Assembly (NCBI GenBank): GCA_016720465.1 | Contig: JADKKO010000001.1 | Location: 893,177-957,176, forward strand | Direction of reading: 5' to 3' | DNA length: 64,000 nt | From: Holophagaceae bacterium | GTDB taxonomy: Bacteria; Acidobacteriota; Holophagae; Holophagales; Holophagaceae | Shown here: positions 26,039 through 34,329 of the stretch, piece by piece | Layout of the letters: each line of letters opens with the position of its first letter | Numbering within the stretch: the stretch's first letter is position 1 | Made by a program: the position numbers and the translations under genes | Notes under the pieces: generated by a model | The model's input: only the letters and a program-made list of their open reading frames with translations | The model's database searches: none | What the model was told of the DNA's origin: nothing

Positions 26039-27082
26039 TTGCGCATCGGCATCATCGGATTCGGCCGCTTCGGAGCGGCTTTGGCGGGGCTGCTCCGCGA
26101 GGCCGGCACGCCAGTGCGGGCCTGGGACCCGGCTGCCCCGGTGCCGGGGGAATTCCGGGTGGAGAGCTCTGCGGCCCTGGCTCGGTGGGCCGATTTCATC
26201 GTGCTGGCGGTGCCCATCCCGAGAACCGAGGCGGTGCTCCTGGGACTACGGCCTTATTTGGAGTCACGACATATCGTGATCGACGTGGGGAGCGTGAAGA
26301 CCGTCCCCTGCGCCGTGCTAGACCGGCTACTCGGCGACGACGTGCCCCATGCCGGCACCCATCCTCTCTTCGGCCCCCTGAGCCTGGCCCGGGCGGACCC
26401 GCTCCAGACCGTGATCTGCCCCAGCCCACGCCATCCCCAAGCCGCCAAGCGCGTGCGGGATTTCTTTGAGAATCTGGGCAGCGGCGTCATCGAGTCCACG
26501 CCCGAAGCCCATGACCGCGTCATGGCGCATACCCATGCCACGGCTTTCTTCCTTGCCAAGGGCCTGCTGGACATGGGCGTGGAGGAGGTTCCCTTCGCGC
26601 CGGCCTCTTTCCGCGCCCTGGCTGCGGTGATCGAAACCGTGCGGGCGGACGCGGGCCACCTTTTCCTGGCCATCCAGAACGAGAACCCCTATGCCTCCGA
26701 GGCCCGCGCACAGCTCATCTCGGCGCTCCAGGGCATCCACCAACGCCTGGAGGCGCCCCAGGACCAGAGCCAACCCACGGCCATGGACCTGCCGGATCTC
26801 GGGGCAGCCTCCCCGGCCCTGCGGGAGGTGCGCGAGGTCATCGATGCCATCGACCAGGAGATCGTGGAAACGCTGCGCCGGCGCAGCCAGCTCAGCGCCC
26901 GTGCCGGGGAAGCCAAGCGCCTTCTGGGTGCCCCCGTGCAGGACCCCCTGCGGGAGGCCGAGTTACTGAAGACGCGCCGGACTTGGGCGGCTCAGGCCGG
27001 GTTGGATGCCGATGAAGTCGAAGCCTTCTTCAAAGCCATCCTGCATATGAGCCGGCGAACGCAGGGGCATGGCCCGATGTGA
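26039..27082 (+). CDS. tyrA: prephenate dehydrogenase-like domain fused to a C-terminal chorismate mutase domain
   Basis: A 347-residue bifunctional candidate for tyrosine synthesis. The N-terminal Rossmann fold begins at once with IGIIGFGRFG (NAD(P) site), followed by the substrate segment GTHPLFGPLS (~105) and AHTHATAFFLAKGL. The last ~85 residues (REVREVIDAIDQEIVETLRRRSQL) are an AroQ-type chorismate mutase. In the enteric TyrA the mutase is N-terminal; here the order is reversed. The start is TTG at 26039 with AGAGG upstream; no ATG lies nearby that keeps a compact N-terminus. It is convergent with the SOD gene across a repeat tract. Confidence 0.85.
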   Translation: MRIGIIGFGRFGAALAGLLREAGTPVRAWDPAAPVPGEFRVESSAALARWADFIVLAVPIPRTEAVLLGLRPYLESRHIVIDVGSVKTVPCAVLDRLLGDDVPHAGTHPLFGPLSLARADPLQTVICPSPRHPQAAKRVRDFFENLGSGVIESTPEAHDRVMAHTHATAFFLAKGLLDMGVEEVPFAPASFRALAAVIETVRADAGHLFLAIQNENPYASEARAQLISALQGIHQRLEAPQDQSQPTAMDLPDLGAASPALREVREVIDAIDQEIVETLRRRSQLSARAGEAKRLLGAPVQDPLREAELLKTRRTWAAQAGLDADEVEAFFKAILHMSRRTQGHGPM

Positions 27083-27098
27083 GGGGGAGTTTGTGGGA

Positions 27099-27224
27099 GT
27101 CGAATAAGTTGAAAAGTCGAAGAGTCGAAGAGTCGAAGAGTTGAGGAGTTGAGTATCAACGGAGGTAGCAAGAATCTCGACTTCTCTAACTTTTTAACTT
27201 TTCAACTTTTCGACTTTTCAACTC
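27099..27224. repeat. inverted pair of 8-bp tandem repeats
   Basis: Left arm GAAGAGTC/GAGGAGTT octamers (27099-27153), right arm AACTTTTC/GACTTTTC octamers (27176-27224), on opposite strands. The period is 8 here, against 7 at the other loci. It sits between two convergent genes, where a hairpin could act as a two-way terminator. Confidence 0.8.
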
Positions 27225-27229
27225 CAAGA

Positions 27230-27808
27230 TCAAGCGCCGAAGCGCTTGGAGACTTCGCTCCACTTGATGTTCTCGACAAACGCGTCCAGGTACTTCGCTC
27301 TTGCGATGCCGTAATCGACCATGAACGCGTGCTCCCAGCTGTCCAGCACCACCAGCAGGTCCTGCTCGATGGGCAGGCCCAGGTGGTGCTCGGCGATGAA
27401 GTAGGTGTGCAGTTTCCCGTCGCGGCGGTTGCGGGTCAGCAGCGCCCAGCCGGGACCGCTCATGGCGCAGGCCTTGAGGTCGGCGATGACCTTGTCCTTG
27501 CCGCCGAAAGCGTCCAAGGCCGTCTGCAGCCCGGCGCTGATGGTGGCGTCGGCGCCCAGGTTCTCGAAGTACAGCTCGTGCAGGAAGGAGCCGTTGAAGG
27601 CCACGGCCTCGCGGCGCTTCAGCTCCGTGTACTCGTTGAAGGAGTAGTTGGGCTTGGTGTTGTCGGCGGCGGCCAGCTTCTCTTCGATCTCGTTCAGCTT
27701 GGCGATGTAGCCCTTGTAGAGCGTGAAGTGCTGGTCCAGCTGGGCGTCCGAGAGGCCCTTGACGGCGCCTCCCTTCAGGTGGTCATAGGATTTGGCGGTA
27801 TAAGCCAT
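27230..27808 (-). CDS. sodB: superoxide dismutase, Fe/Mn type
   Basis: A 192-residue cytosolic enzyme that converts superoxide to peroxide and oxygen. All four metal ligands are visible: H27, H77 (FLHELYF), D156 and H160 in VLDSWEHAFMVDY. No signal peptide. ATG at 27808 follows CAGGAGAATTCC; the open frame continues far upstream without coding character. It is the last gene of the rubrerythrin/Dps direction but is separated from dps by 387 bp with possible operators. Confidence 0.96.
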   Translation of the reverse strand: MAYTAKSYDHLKGGAVKGLSDAQLDQHFTLYKGYIAKLNEIEEKLAAADNTKPNYSFNEYTELKRREAVAFNGSFLHELYFENLGADATISAGLQTALDAFGGKDKVIADLKACAMSGPGWALLTRNRRDGKLHTYFIAEHHLGLPIEQDLLVVLDSWEHAFMVDYGIARAKYLDAFVENIKWSEVSKRFGA

Positions 27809-28067
27809 GGAATTCTCCTGGAAATGCGCGGTTGCGCGGGATTCGGATGAACGCGCCGGGGCGCGGTCCAACAGTGTAGGGAAAAAACGCCTTCCTTCAA
27901 ACCCGGAAGCGGCCTGCGATGGCCTGGACCGCCGCTCCGTCCGCTCCGGCGTTTCGGTTGAAGAAACCTTCATCGCGGTATCCCGCGAAAAGCCGGAACG
28001 GCTTCCGGACTCCAGATCCCAGAACCTGGGTGGCGAGGCCATGCAATGGCCCGATCCCCTATACTGT

Positions 28068-28110
28068 CGATATTCCGGTAAAGATATCGGTATTGAACGA
28101 TATTTCGTTC
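28068..28110. promoter_or_regulatory. AT-rich palindromes in the dps-sod gap
   Basis: Within the 387 bp gap (27809-28195), which holds no gene, an AT-rich island has two inverted repeats: CGATAT-N10-ATATCG (28068-28089) and GAACGATATTTCGTTC (28095-28110, perfect 6 bp arms). They stand out against the GC-rich surroundings and may be regulator sites for sod, about 260 bp upstream of its start. The regulator is not known. Confidence 0.3.
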
Positions 28111-28195
28111 TTGATGGGTGGATGGTGCAGCCCGCTGATTTCCACCTCGCGGTTGCCCAGGACCCGGGCCCGGCGCCCGAGCGAAGTCCAGTCGT

Positions 28196-28639
28196 TCAAC
28201 CGAGCATCTCCCGCAGGAACCAGGCTTCCTTCTGGTGGACCTGCACAAAGCGGGTCAGGAGGTCGGCGGTGCCCGGGTCATTTTCCCGGGAGGCCAGGTC
28301 GATGCCTTCATGCAGGAGGCCGATGGCTTTTTCCTCCGAGGCCAGGGCCTCGGCGAGCATCGCCCCGGGATCCAGGTGTTTCTTGGGATTGCTGGGCTTC
28401 ACGGAGCTCTGGGACTCCATCTGGGAGGGCGCGTGGATAGGCGTCCCGCCCAGGATCCGGATGCGTTCGCCCAACTCGTCGATGGTGCCCTCCACGGCCC
28501 CGTGCAGGTCGTCGAAACGCAGGTGGTAGTCGCGGAAATGAGGTCCCGAGACCATCCAGTGGTAGCGCTTGGCGTTGAAGCCGATGATCCAGGCGGTGGC
28601 CAACTGGGCGTTGAGGTGGTGGATGAGGCTTTGGCTCAT
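28196..28639 (-). CDS. dps: Dps/ferritin-like DNA-protecting protein
   Basis: A 147-residue four-helix-bundle protein. The ferroxidase-type signature is recognisable: YHWMVSGPHFRDYHLRFDDLH at about residues 26-46 and the following helix VEGTIDELGERI. The family oxidises and stores Fe2+ with peroxide, shielding DNA. ATG at 28639 follows CAGGGAGTTTCC. It lies 54 bp downstream of the DUF3501-like gene, so it is probably in the rubrerythrin transcript. Confidence 0.88.
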   Translation of the reverse strand: MSQSLIHHLNAQLATAWIIGFNAKRYHWMVSGPHFRDYHLRFDDLHGAVEGTIDELGERIRILGGTPIHAPSQMESQSSVKPSNPKKHLDPGAMLAEALASEEKAIGLLHEGIDLASRENDPGTADLLTRFVQVHQKEAWFLREMLG

Positions 28640-28692
28640 GGAAACTCCCTGGAAATGGGTGGTCATCTTATCGGGCCTGGAAGAATGCCGGC

Positions 28693-29241
28693 TCAAGGGA
28701 GCCAGCCTGCCCAGGACCCGGCGGGTTCGAAGCGCCCCGACAGGGCCCCATGGACTGACACCAGGGCCACCGGGAGATCATCAGGGGGAATCTGGTAACG
28801 CAATGCCAGCACCGCCGGAAGCCGGTCCCCCGGACCTGCGGCGCCTCGGTCCACAGCCGGCGTCACAAAGGCGCCGGACCGCAGTTCAAGAGTCAGTTGT
28901 TCCGGAAACCCGCGGAGTGCTTCCAGCTTCTGGTCGCGCTCCGCCACGGGCAGTCCGAAGAGGAGGCTGGCGGCGAGGGAAAGCTCGCCAGATTCACGGC
29001 GGGGCGCGAGAACGGAAAACGAAGCCCGGACTTCCGCTTCCTCTGCGGCATCAATGGAGCCAAGGGTCTTGCCCTCGGCCCAGAGGGTCTCCACCACCTG
29101 GTCTTCGACGCTCTCCTGGGTCTCCGGCTGGAAGACGATGCCTGGGGCCAATTCCAGGCGCAGGCTCAACGCGCGTTCGAGCAACGGCTCGCGGGCCAGA
29201 TACCGGGCTTGTTCGGCGGCCACGTCGAAAAAGGCGCTCAT
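28693..29241 (-). CDS. DUF3501-like protein
   Basis: A 182-residue cytosolic protein with no membrane segment. The segment AREPLLERALSLRLELAPGIVFQPETQESVEDQVVETLWAEG resembles the DUF3501 pattern (a fixed FE...T...Q-E stretch), and DUF3501 proteins are often found next to rubrerythrin, as here. The match is from memory and distant. It overlaps the rubrerythrin stop by ATGA. Function unknown; the context suggests peroxide or redox stress. Confidence 0.6.
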   Translation of the reverse strand: MSAFFDVAAEQARYLAREPLLERALSLRLELAPGIVFQPETQESVEDQVVETLWAEGKTLGSIDAAEEAEVRASFSVLAPRRESGELSLAASLLFGLPVAERDQKLEALRGFPEQLTLELRSGAFVTPAVDRGAAGPGDRLPAVLALRYQIPPDDLPVALVSVHGALSGRFEPAGSWAGWLP

Positions 29242-29675
29242 CGCGCCGCCACGCCCTGCTCCAGCTTCGCCAGCGCAGCCTGGAAGCGACCCGCGTGGAA
29301 GCGCTCCACCTTGGCCAGGGTCTCGAACCATGCAGCGATGTCCGCGAAGCCTTCTTCCCGGGCCTTGCGGGCGAAATCCGGATACATGTCCGTGTATTCG
29401 TAGGTTTCTCCGGCCACGGCCGAGGCGAGGTTGGTTCTGGTGTCGCCAAGAGGCAGGCCCGTCGCGGGGTCGCCGGCTTTTTCGGCCAAGAACATCAGGT
29501 GCTTGAGCGCGTGGCCCGTCTCTCCGTCTGCGCTGTGCTTGAAGAGTTCGGCGGTTTCGGGAAGCCCCTCCTTCTCCGCCACGGCGGCCATCCAGGTGTA
29601 GCGCCGGTTCGCCTGGCTCTCGCCCGCGAACGCGGCCTTCAGGTTTTCATGGGTCTGGGATGCGGCAAAGTCCAT
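29238..29675 (-). CDS. rubrerythrin without rubredoxin domain
   Basis: A 145-residue di-iron ferritin-like protein that reduces hydrogen peroxide. The iron-ligand motifs appear in order: AGESQANRRY, GETGHALKHL, AGETYEYTDMYPDFARKA and KVERFHAGRF. The C-terminal rubredoxin CxxC domain is absent, so electrons must come from another protein. ATG at 29675 follows AAAGGAATCACG; ATG at 29690 is an alternative. It opens a likely operon with the DUF3501-like and dps genes and is divergent from a sigma-54 activator. Confidence 0.93.
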   Translation of the reverse strand: MDFAASQTHENLKAAFAGESQANRRYTWMAAVAEKEGLPETAELFKHSADGETGHALKHLMFLAEKAGDPATGLPLGDTRTNLASAVAGETYEYTDMYPDFARKAREEGFADIAAWFETLAKVERFHAGRFQAALAKLEQGVAAR

Positions 29676-29717
29676 CGTGATTCCTTTCATGGCCCGCTCC
29701 ATGCGGGCCCTCGGTAA

Positions 29718-29735
29718 AGGCCAGGACCATGCCAG
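29718..29735 (-). promoter_or_regulatory. candidate sigma-54 (-24/-12) promoter of the rubrerythrin operon
   Basis: Read on the minus strand, CTGGCATGGTCCTGGCCT has the required GG-N10-GC spacing and a good -24 (CTGGCATG); the -12 is TGGC where TTGC is usual. It ends about 43 bp before the rubrerythrin ATG, and a sigma-54 activator gene is divergent to it. Confidence 0.45.
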
Positions 29736-29818
29736 ACGCGGCAACCCTTGCAAAGGCTCAGTTCCGCCTCCCCGCCCCGCCGCGTTTCAGAAAAGTTCGT
29801 GACCAGCCGTTGAAACTA

Positions 29819-29836
29819 CTCTCGAAATACCGAGAA
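29819..29836. promoter_or_regulatory. palindrome between rubrerythrin and the sigma-54 activator
   Basis: CTCTCGAAATACCGAGAA: TCTCG arms with a 6 bp spacer, about 85 bp upstream of the candidate -24/-12 promoter and just before the activator gene. Its position suits an enhancer site for the activator. Confidence 0.3.
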
Positions 29837-29853
29837 TAGAAATGGAGGTGCCC

Positions 29854-31386
29854 ATGCTGCCGGCCAGATCGAAAGACCCCCTCGAAGCCGCGCTCACGGG
29901 CGCCCGGATCGTGGAGGAGGTCGGCGACCTGCTGACCCTCGGCGACGACCCGGAGGCCCTGGTGCAGCGGGCCTTCCAGCGCCTCGGCCAGTTGGTTCCG
30001 TTCGATCTGGCCACGGTGCTGCTGCGGGAGAAAGACCACCTGGAGGTGCGCTACGCCCTGGGACCCATGGTGGCGCCCGGCCTCGTGGGCTCCCGCATCG
30101 CCATCCACGGCAATCCAAGGCTGGTGACCGCCCTGAAAAGCCGCCATGCCAAAAGCTTCGAGGAGCAGGACCCGGGCGAGGACACCTTCCACGGCATCCT
30201 GGAGTTCCCCGACAGCCACAGTTGCCTCGTGGCGCCCCTCCGCGCCAGCGGGGAGGTCTTCGGCCTCATGACCCTGGATGCCCTGGTCTGCCGCCAGTAT
30301 CCCGAAAGCGTGGAGCGCCATGTCTCCACCTTCGCCAGCCTGCTGGCCCTGGCGCTCAAGCAGGCCGAACACCTCAAACTGCTTTCGGAGCAGCAGCGGC
30401 GGTTGGCGGACGAGGTGGAATTCTTCCGCGCGGAATCCATGCGGGGCGTCATGGCCGAGCCGCTGCGGGCCGACAGCCCCGCCATGCGGGTGGTGGTGGA
30501 CCAGCTCCGGCAGGTGGCTTCCGCCAACACGACGGTCCTGCTCTCCGGCGAGACCGGCACAGGCAAGGAAAAAGTGGCCCAGACCCTCCATCACCTCTCG
30601 CCCCGGCGCGAGCGCCCCTTCATCAAGGTGAACTGCGGCGCCCTGCCGGGCAGCCTCATCGAGAGCGAGCTCTTCGGCCACGTGCGCGGCGCCTTCACCG
30701 GGGCGAACGCCGCCCGCAAAGGCCGCTTCGAACTGGCGGACGGGGGCACCCTCTTCCTCGATGAGATCGGCGAATTGCCGCTGGACCTGCAACCAAGGCT
30801 GCTGCGGGTCCTCCAGGAGAAGGAGATCGATCCGGTGGGCTCGGAGAAGCCTCGGAAAGTCGATGTGCGCCTGGTCGCCGCCACCAACCGCGACCTGGCC
30901 GGGATGGTCGGCCAGGGCTCCTTCCGTGAAGATCTCTACTACCGGCTCAATGTGTTTCCCATCCACCTGCCTCCGCTTCGGGAAAGGCCACAGGACATCC
31001 GCTCCCTGGCGGAAGGCTTCCTGGACCGGTTCAGCAAGGAAAACCGGCGGCCCGCCCTGCGCCTGGCGAAGGAAGCCCTGAAACAGCTCGAACGCTATGC
31101 ATGGCCGGGCAACGTGAGGGAACTGTTCAATGTCCTGGAACGCTCGGCCATCCTCACGGCCGGCCGCGAACTCAAGCTGGAGGCCACGCTGCTGGACGGC
31201 CGTCCCGCCAAAGCGCCCCAAAGCTGGGAGCAGCAGGAGCGGCGCTACTTCGAGGATCTGCTGCGGGCCACCAAAGGCAAGATCACCGGCGAGGCCGGCG
31301 CCGCCACGTTGGCCGGCTTGGCCCCCAGCACGCTCATCTCCAGGTTGGAAAAGCTGGGCATGAAGCCCGCTGAATTCAGAAGGTAG
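29854..31386 (+). CDS. NorR-like sigma-54-dependent activator with GAF domain
   Basis: A 510-residue regulator. The N-terminal GAF domain (about 15-170) is the sensor; the AAA+ core has SGETGTGKE (~230), GAFTGANAARKG, GTLFLDEIGELP and WPGNVREL; a short Fis-like helix-turn-helix ends the protein (AGAATLAGLAPSTLISRLEKLG). NorR-like proteins sense nitric oxide through GAF-bound iron, but other GAF proteins sense other signals, so the ligand is open. ATG at 29854 is preceded by GGAGG at good spacing, better than ATG at 29842. It is divergent from the rubrerythrin operon, its likely target. Confidence 0.9.
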   Translation: MLPARSKDPLEAALTGARIVEEVGDLLTLGDDPEALVQRAFQRLGQLVPFDLATVLLREKDHLEVRYALGPMVAPGLVGSRIAIHGNPRLVTALKSRHAKSFEEQDPGEDTFHGILEFPDSHSCLVAPLRASGEVFGLMTLDALVCRQYPESVERHVSTFASLLALALKQAEHLKLLSEQQRRLADEVEFFRAESMRGVMAEPLRADSPAMRVVVDQLRQVASANTTVLLSGETGTGKEKVAQTLHHLSPRRERPFIKVNCGALPGSLIESELFGHVRGAFTGANAARKGRFELADGGTLFLDEIGELPLDLQPRLLRVLQEKEIDPVGSEKPRKVDVRLVAATNRDLAGMVGQGSFREDLYYRLNVFPIHLPPLRERPQDIRSLAEGFLDRFSKENRRPALRLAKEALKQLERYAWPGNVRELFNVLERSAILTAGRELKLEATLLDGRPAKAPQSWEQQERRYFEDLLRATKGKITGEAGAATLAGLAPSTLISRLEKLGMKPAEFRR

Positions 31387-31395
31387 GCCGGCCGC

Positions 31396-32091
31396 TCAGG
31401 AAATCCACCGGGCGATGCCGAAGGCGGCGGCGGCGGCGGCACCACCCACCAGCACCGTCTGGAGGCCGCTTCGCAGGACCGGCACTCCCGTAAAGTGGCC
31501 TTTCACGCTGCCGAACAGGGCCAGGGCCGCAAGCGTGATGACCACCGACAGTTTCAAGGCGCTCTGCGCATCGGCCGCGAAAAAGTAAGCGCTCAAGGGG
31601 ATGAATCCGCCTGCGATGTAGGCCGTCGCGATGGTGAGCGCGCTCTTCCAGGACCGCCCGGGCACCGGAGCTTCAAGGCCCAACTCGAACCGCATCATGA
31701 ACCGCACCCAGTCATCGGGACGCTTGCGGAGGGACTCTTCGACGCCGGCGCTTTCCTCAGGCGCGATTCCGTAGGACTCGAAAATATCCCGCACTTCCTG
31801 GGCCTCGGTGTCCGGCACCGTGGCGATTTCAAACTCCTCCCGGCGCTGTTCGTGGATGTAGTGTTCCGCATCGCCCCTGGCGGCCAGATAGCCTCCCAGC
31901 CCCATGGCGATGGAACCGGCGGCGATCTCGGCCAGCCCGGCGGTGACGATGAGATGCGTCTGGGAGATGGCGCCCGTCAGGCCCGCCGCCAGCGCGAACG
32001 GCACCGTCAGGCCGTCGGACATGCCGATGACCACATCCCGCACCGCGGCTCCGGCGGTGAAGTGCTTTTCCAGGTGGGGTGTCGAGGGCAT
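31396..32091 (-). CDS. VIT1/CCC1 family iron/manganese transporter
   Basis: A 231-residue membrane protein. The N-terminal HFTAGAAVRDVVIGMSDGLTVPFALAAGL is the family signature, followed by about five transmembrane segments and a cytosolic, acidic/His-containing loop (HYIHEQRREEFE...). The family moves Fe2+ or Mn2+ out of the cytosol. ATG at 32091 is chosen because homology starts there; the open frame extends 41 codons further without coding character. Its place after the iron-redox block suggests metal detoxification. Confidence 0.85.
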   Translation of the reverse strand: MPSTPHLEKHFTAGAAVRDVVIGMSDGLTVPFALAAGLTGAISQTHLIVTAGLAEIAAGSIAMGLGGYLAARGDAEHYIHEQRREEFEIATVPDTEAQEVRDIFESYGIAPEESAGVEESLRKRPDDWVRFMMRFELGLEAPVPGRSWKSALTIATAYIAGGFIPLSAYFFAADAQSALKLSVVITLAALALFGSVKGHFTGVPVLRSGLQTVLVGGAAAAAAFGIARWIS

Positions 32092-32237
32092 CAATCCGCC
32101 AATAAAAAACAAATCGCCCAGGCAAGGCTGCTTCCCAAAGGTAGACCAAGCGATCCCAGGCAGAAACCTGGTGTCCATCCCTGCGCTGGAATGCATCCGA
32201 AAGCGGTCTTTCAAAAAAAAACAGGCCTCCGTCGAAC

Positions 32238-32657
32238 CTAGCGCCAGGCCGCGAGGATGATCCCGGCGAGGACGAACGAAACCAGGTTGAAGGCCGAATC
32301 AATCAACCAGAGCTGCCGTGGTTTCTGGGAAAAGATGGCTGTGGCATAGCTCGTAGCGGCTGCGAAACCGGCCCAGCAGAGCACGCCCACCAGCGCAGCC
32401 CTCAGGAAGGTGAGGTTCACGAAATGGTTGAGGATGACCGCCATGGCCCAGGCCTGGACCACCCCGGTGATGAAGGCTTGGACATAGAGCGCCGGCATCG
32501 AGCCCTGGCTCTTGGCCTTCAGTTCCTCCTCGGTGACCCCCTGCAGCGACATCCACGGTTTCGCGAACAGCGCCGGCGAGTACCAGAGGCCTCCAAGGAT
32601 GAAAATGGCGAGGCCGCTGGCGAGCACCGCGAGGTAGTTGACTTGAGGGAAGGCCAT
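32238..32657 (-). CDS. DUF1761 family membrane protein
   Basis: A 139-residue protein with four transmembrane helices and the DUF1761 start NYLAVLASGLAIFILGGLWYSP..., with ALFAKPWM following. Function unknown. CAGGAGAAT precedes the ATG. It stands alone between the transporter and a nucleotide-binding gene, both also on the minus strand. Confidence 0.8.
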   Translation of the reverse strand: MAFPQVNYLAVLASGLAIFILGGLWYSPALFAKPWMSLQGVTEEELKAKSQGSMPALYVQAFITGVVQAWAMAVILNHFVNLTFLRAALVGVLCWAGFAAATSYATAIFSQKPRQLWLIDSAFNLVSFVLAGIILAAWR

Positions 32658-32787
32658 TGGATTCTCCTGTCGATGGAACCTCCGGCGCCGGAGGCGTCCG
32701 AGGTGGATGAGTGGGTGGGCGCCCCGATGCTCCCACCCTTGGGCCGCTCTGGCAATCCTGAACCGCCGGTCGAACCGCGAGTATCTC

Positions 32788-33336
32788 CTAGATCAAGCGC
32801 TTCTGGCCCTTGGGGTGGGTCATCACCACATGGCGCACCCGCTCGATCCAGGCGGGACGCGCGCCCGGATCGAGGCGCTCGTGCGGCAGGTTCCGTTCCG
32901 CCAGCAGCCGGTCCACCATCTCGTCCACCGCCTTGGCGAAAAAGGCATCCGTGTCCCGCACGCCGTCCTCGGAGAGCTGGCCGGAAAAGGGGACCTTGAA
33001 AAGCAGGTCGTAGCTCTTCATCCAATGGTGCATGAACCGCTCGATGGGGAGCTGCCGGCCGAAGGCCAGCACCATGTAGGCGTAGTTGTCGAGCACGCTG
33101 CGGTCGCAGACCACGACGTCGTGCTGGCTGCCGGAGCGGATCTCCTCGGCCATCTGTGTGGTGAAGATCCAGGTCTGCGCTTCCATCGAAGTCTTCTGGT
33201 TGATGGGAAGGGGCGATAGGCGGGCCACCTCCTTCACGATGTCCACATGGACGCTGTCCCGCTTGAGGGCGGCGGCGAGCTCGTAGCAGAGCGTCGTCTT
33301 GCCCACGCCGTGGGTTCCGATGAATGCCACTTTCAT
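32788..33336 (-). CDS. P-loop nucleotide kinase-like ATPase
   Basis: A 182-residue cytosolic protein starting MKVAFIGTHGVGKTTL, a Walker A near the N-terminus as in small-molecule kinases. A DRSVLDNYAY segment (~98) resembles the Asp-Arg region of thymidylate and nicotinamide riboside kinases. The C-terminal third is helical. The substrate is unknown. AAA_28-type ATPases are the closest group I recognise. Confidence 0.75.
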   Translation of the reverse strand: MKVAFIGTHGVGKTTLCYELAAALKRDSVHVDIVKEVARLSPLPINQKTSMEAQTWIFTTQMAEEIRSGSQHDVVVCDRSVLDNYAYMVLAFGRQLPIERFMHHWMKSYDLLFKVPFSGQLSEDGVRDTDAFFAKAVDEMVDRLLAERNLPHERLDPGARPAWIERVRHVVMTHPKGQKRLI

Positions 33337-33378
33337 GAAAGCCCCCGCAATGGACGAGGGGTCAGCGCGCGACGCATT

Positions 33379-33588
33379 TCAAAGACTCCGCCTCAGGACC
33401 ATTTCACCAAAATGCGAAACATGGAAGCAATCGGCGGCCCTTTCCCGGATCATGTCGTGCTCGACGAGATACTTCAGATCCGCCGGGGAGGCTCCCATGG
33501 CGGAGAGGAGCACCGCCCTCGGCGCGCCGGGATTCCTGGCGATGTGCTGAAGGATGCCCAATTGCTTCGCGGTGATGGGTTCAGCCAT
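33379..33588 (-). CDS. small helix-rich protein, winged-helix-like
   Basis: A 69-residue protein. ITAKQLGILQHIARNPGAPRAVLLSAMGASPADLKYLVEHDMI has the spacing of a small winged-helix DNA-binding domain (three helices then LVEHDMI...). No family is recognised; the fold is inferred. AGGATGAACC precedes the ATG. Confidence 0.55.
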   Translation of the reverse strand: MAEPITAKQLGILQHIARNPGAPRAVLLSAMGASPADLKYLVEHDMIRERAADCFHVSHFGEMVLRRSL

Positions 33589-33664
33589 GGTTCATCCTCT
33601 GGTTCGCGACCTTGCGCCCTGCACCAGCATGACTGGTTTTCGCAGCAGCCCGCCGGCCGGGGCA

Positions 33665-34294
33665 TCAGCCGGTCCCGGGCACGCCGTCGAAGAAATCCAC
33701 GGTACCGGTCTCCAGCGAATACTCGGCGCCCACGATGAGCAGCCCGTCTTCCTGGACCAGTTGCTCGAGGACTTCAGATCCATGCCGCAGATGGTTCGCC
33801 GAAACCCGGATGTTCGCGCGGACCGCCTGCCGCACCAGCGCTTCCGGATCGTCCCTCAGTCCCGTCTCGAGCAAGGCTTCCACGGAGGGACGGACGCGGT
33901 CGACGATGGAACGGAGGTTCCGCGATTGATTGCCCGACGGCTGCTGGAGCTCCTCCAGGGTGGCCAGGATGGCCCCGCACTGGGAGTGCCCCAGCACCAC
34001 CACCAGACGCGTGCCGTACCGGGCCGCGGCGAACTCGACGCTGCCGACCTGCGAGGCGGCCACGATGTTTCCGGCCACACGGATGACGAACAGATCCCCC
34101 AGGCCCTGGTCGAAGACGATCTCCGCCGGCACCCGCGAATCGGAACAACCCAGGATGATGGCGAACGGCTCCTGCCCAGCGGCCAATTCGACCCGCCGCG
34201 TCTGGCCCGTGGGATTGTCGCGGTTCCGGACGTCGGCCACGAAGCGGCGGTTCCCCTCCCGGAGACGTTCGAGCGCTACCTGGGCTGGAATCAT
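33665..34294 (-). CDS. beta-class carbonic anhydrase
   Basis: A 209-residue zinc enzyme interconverting CO2 and bicarbonate. Zinc ligands are C50 and D52 (GCSDSRVP) and H103 and C106 (GHSQCGA). The Asp-Arg dyad characteristic of the class is present in CSDSR. No signal peptide, so cytosolic. The gene stands alone in a run of unrelated small genes. Confidence 0.95.
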   Translation of the reverse strand: MIPAQVALERLREGNRRFVADVRNRDNPTGQTRRVELAAGQEPFAIILGCSDSRVPAEIVFDQGLGDLFVIRVAGNIVAASQVGSVEFAAARYGTRLVVVLGHSQCGAILATLEELQQPSGNQSRNLRSIVDRVRPSVEALLETGLRDDPEALVRQAVRANIRVSANHLRHGSEVLEQLVQEDGLLIVGAEYSLETGTVDFFDGVPGTG

Positions 34295-34329
34295 CGGTCA
34301 ACCATGCCTGTCCACTTGAACACGGATGT

